The notes beneath the pieces are model-generated. The model saw only the letters and a program-made list of their open reading frames with translations. It had not been told where the DNA came from and did not search any database. A program made the translations under genes and the position numbers. From NCBI RefSeq assembly GCF_014529535.1, contig NW_023503616.1, forward strand, positions 4,340,001-4,404,000: 64,000 nucleotides of DNA, read 5' to 3'. Below, in pieces: positions 63,336 through 64,000 of this stretch. Source of the stretch: Bradysia coprophila. Lineage: Eukaryota; Arthropoda; Insecta; Diptera; Sciaridae. Within the stretch, counting starts at the first letter, position 1. Every line of letters starts with the position of its first letter.

Positions 63336-64000
63336 TGACTTTTTTCATTACATGTAATTTTGGGTGCCGCTTGTTAATTATCAAATATAAAATTTCAATT
63401 ATCAATTATCAAATACCAATTATCGAAGATCATTTATAATGTTCATTTAATACATTGCATTTCTATTTTCTGGGATAACTTCCGAAGCGGTGATCCCATA
63501 CAGCTCATCGTCGAACTTGACCTTACAAATGTCAAATGTATAATTTTAAGAACCTAAATTGTTCACTATTTTCTGCCAGTCAAGGGAATAACACATTAGA
63601 TTATCAATTATCATCAGTGAAGGGAATTATCAATTATATCAATTATCAGTGGTGTATTATCAATTATCAACAGAGTAAAATCCTGTTTTTCTGGAATAAT
63701 TTCCAGGGCTTTACCCCGACATGGTTCATCTTCGAACTTAACCTCAGGAATTTCATTCCTCGTCGATTAAAAAAAAAATCATCAAAATCGGTTATGAATT
63801 ACTCAAGTTATCGTGATGACAAAGAAAAATAGGTTACAAACAATTACGTTTTTGATAACATTTCATACATTGTGTGGTAACAAACATTTTAGGGTATTTT
63901 CTGGCGTAAGACCCTTGACTTTCAGTCAAGGGAATAAAAATTCTTGCAAATTCTTTTCAAAACTAATAGTTTTTGTTAACTTCTGAAACATATTATGCTA
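63336..64000. repeat. AT-rich region with scattered AATTATCA motifs
   Basis: Variants of CAATTATCA recur many times between about 63375 and 63670, as short clusters. The phrase AGTCAAGGGAATAA occurs at about 63579 and again near 63925. Otherwise no gene is seen up to the window end. Confidence 0.5.

Noticed and set aside
1-64000. CRISPR arrays, operons, tRNA or rRNA genes
   Set aside because: None seen; the spliced insect genes make the prokaryotic features irrelevant, and I recognised no tRNA or rRNA sequence by eye.

Overview
The window looks like nuclear DNA of an insect, most likely a fly. It is very AT-rich, most introns are short, and the genes are the insect orthologues lingerer, myopic, flower, missing-in-metastasis and Vps28, next to a ZAD/C2H2 zinc-finger gene of the kind expanded in insects. 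A lower (nematoceran) dipteran is my guess; I cannot fix the species. All multi-exon models were assembled by hand from GT/AG sites, reading-frame closure and remembered family features. No alignment or transcript was used.

Layout. Positions 1-23.8 kb are almost free of coding sequence. Two tiny minus-strand exons, at 16499-16570 and 1095-1156, encode the start of the I-BAR domain of missing-in-metastasis and are separated by an intron of about 15.3 kb. This region also holds foldback elements and a possible reverse-transcriptase remnant. From 23.87 to 33.32 kb lies lingerer (13 coding exons, about 1,097 aa), followed by a decayed non-LTR retrotransposon tail (34.5-35.35 kb). Myopic/HD-PTP (11 coding exons, about 1,791 aa) occupies 36.50-43.51 kb, and a GDPD-type phosphodiesterase (7 exons, 322 aa) 44.96-46.33 kb. 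A zinc-finger gene on the minus strand (20 exons, about 944 aa) runs from 51.60 down to 47.43 kb. Flower (51.94-56.81 kb) starts 335 bp from it in the opposite direction and has two alternative last exons. Vps28 is a single exon at 59.52-60.15 kb. From 60.2 kb to the end I see only repeats, including a three-copy tandem array near 63 kb.

How the genes relate. Most are unrelated neighbours. Myopic and Vps28 both act in ESCRT-dependent sorting of endosomal cargo, and flower acts at vesicle and plasma membranes, but nothing in the sequence shows that they are regulated together. Repeated structure outside genes is mainly foldback elements with long inverted arms, several of them inside introns or 3' regions.

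Most notable points: the phosphatase domain of myopic has lost several catalytic positions; flower can end in two different C-terminal tails; lingerer has a NAGNAG acceptor; and the last 4 kb hold a tandem repeat and a stem-loop resembling part of a hammerhead ribozyme core. I did not find a convincing new biological system.
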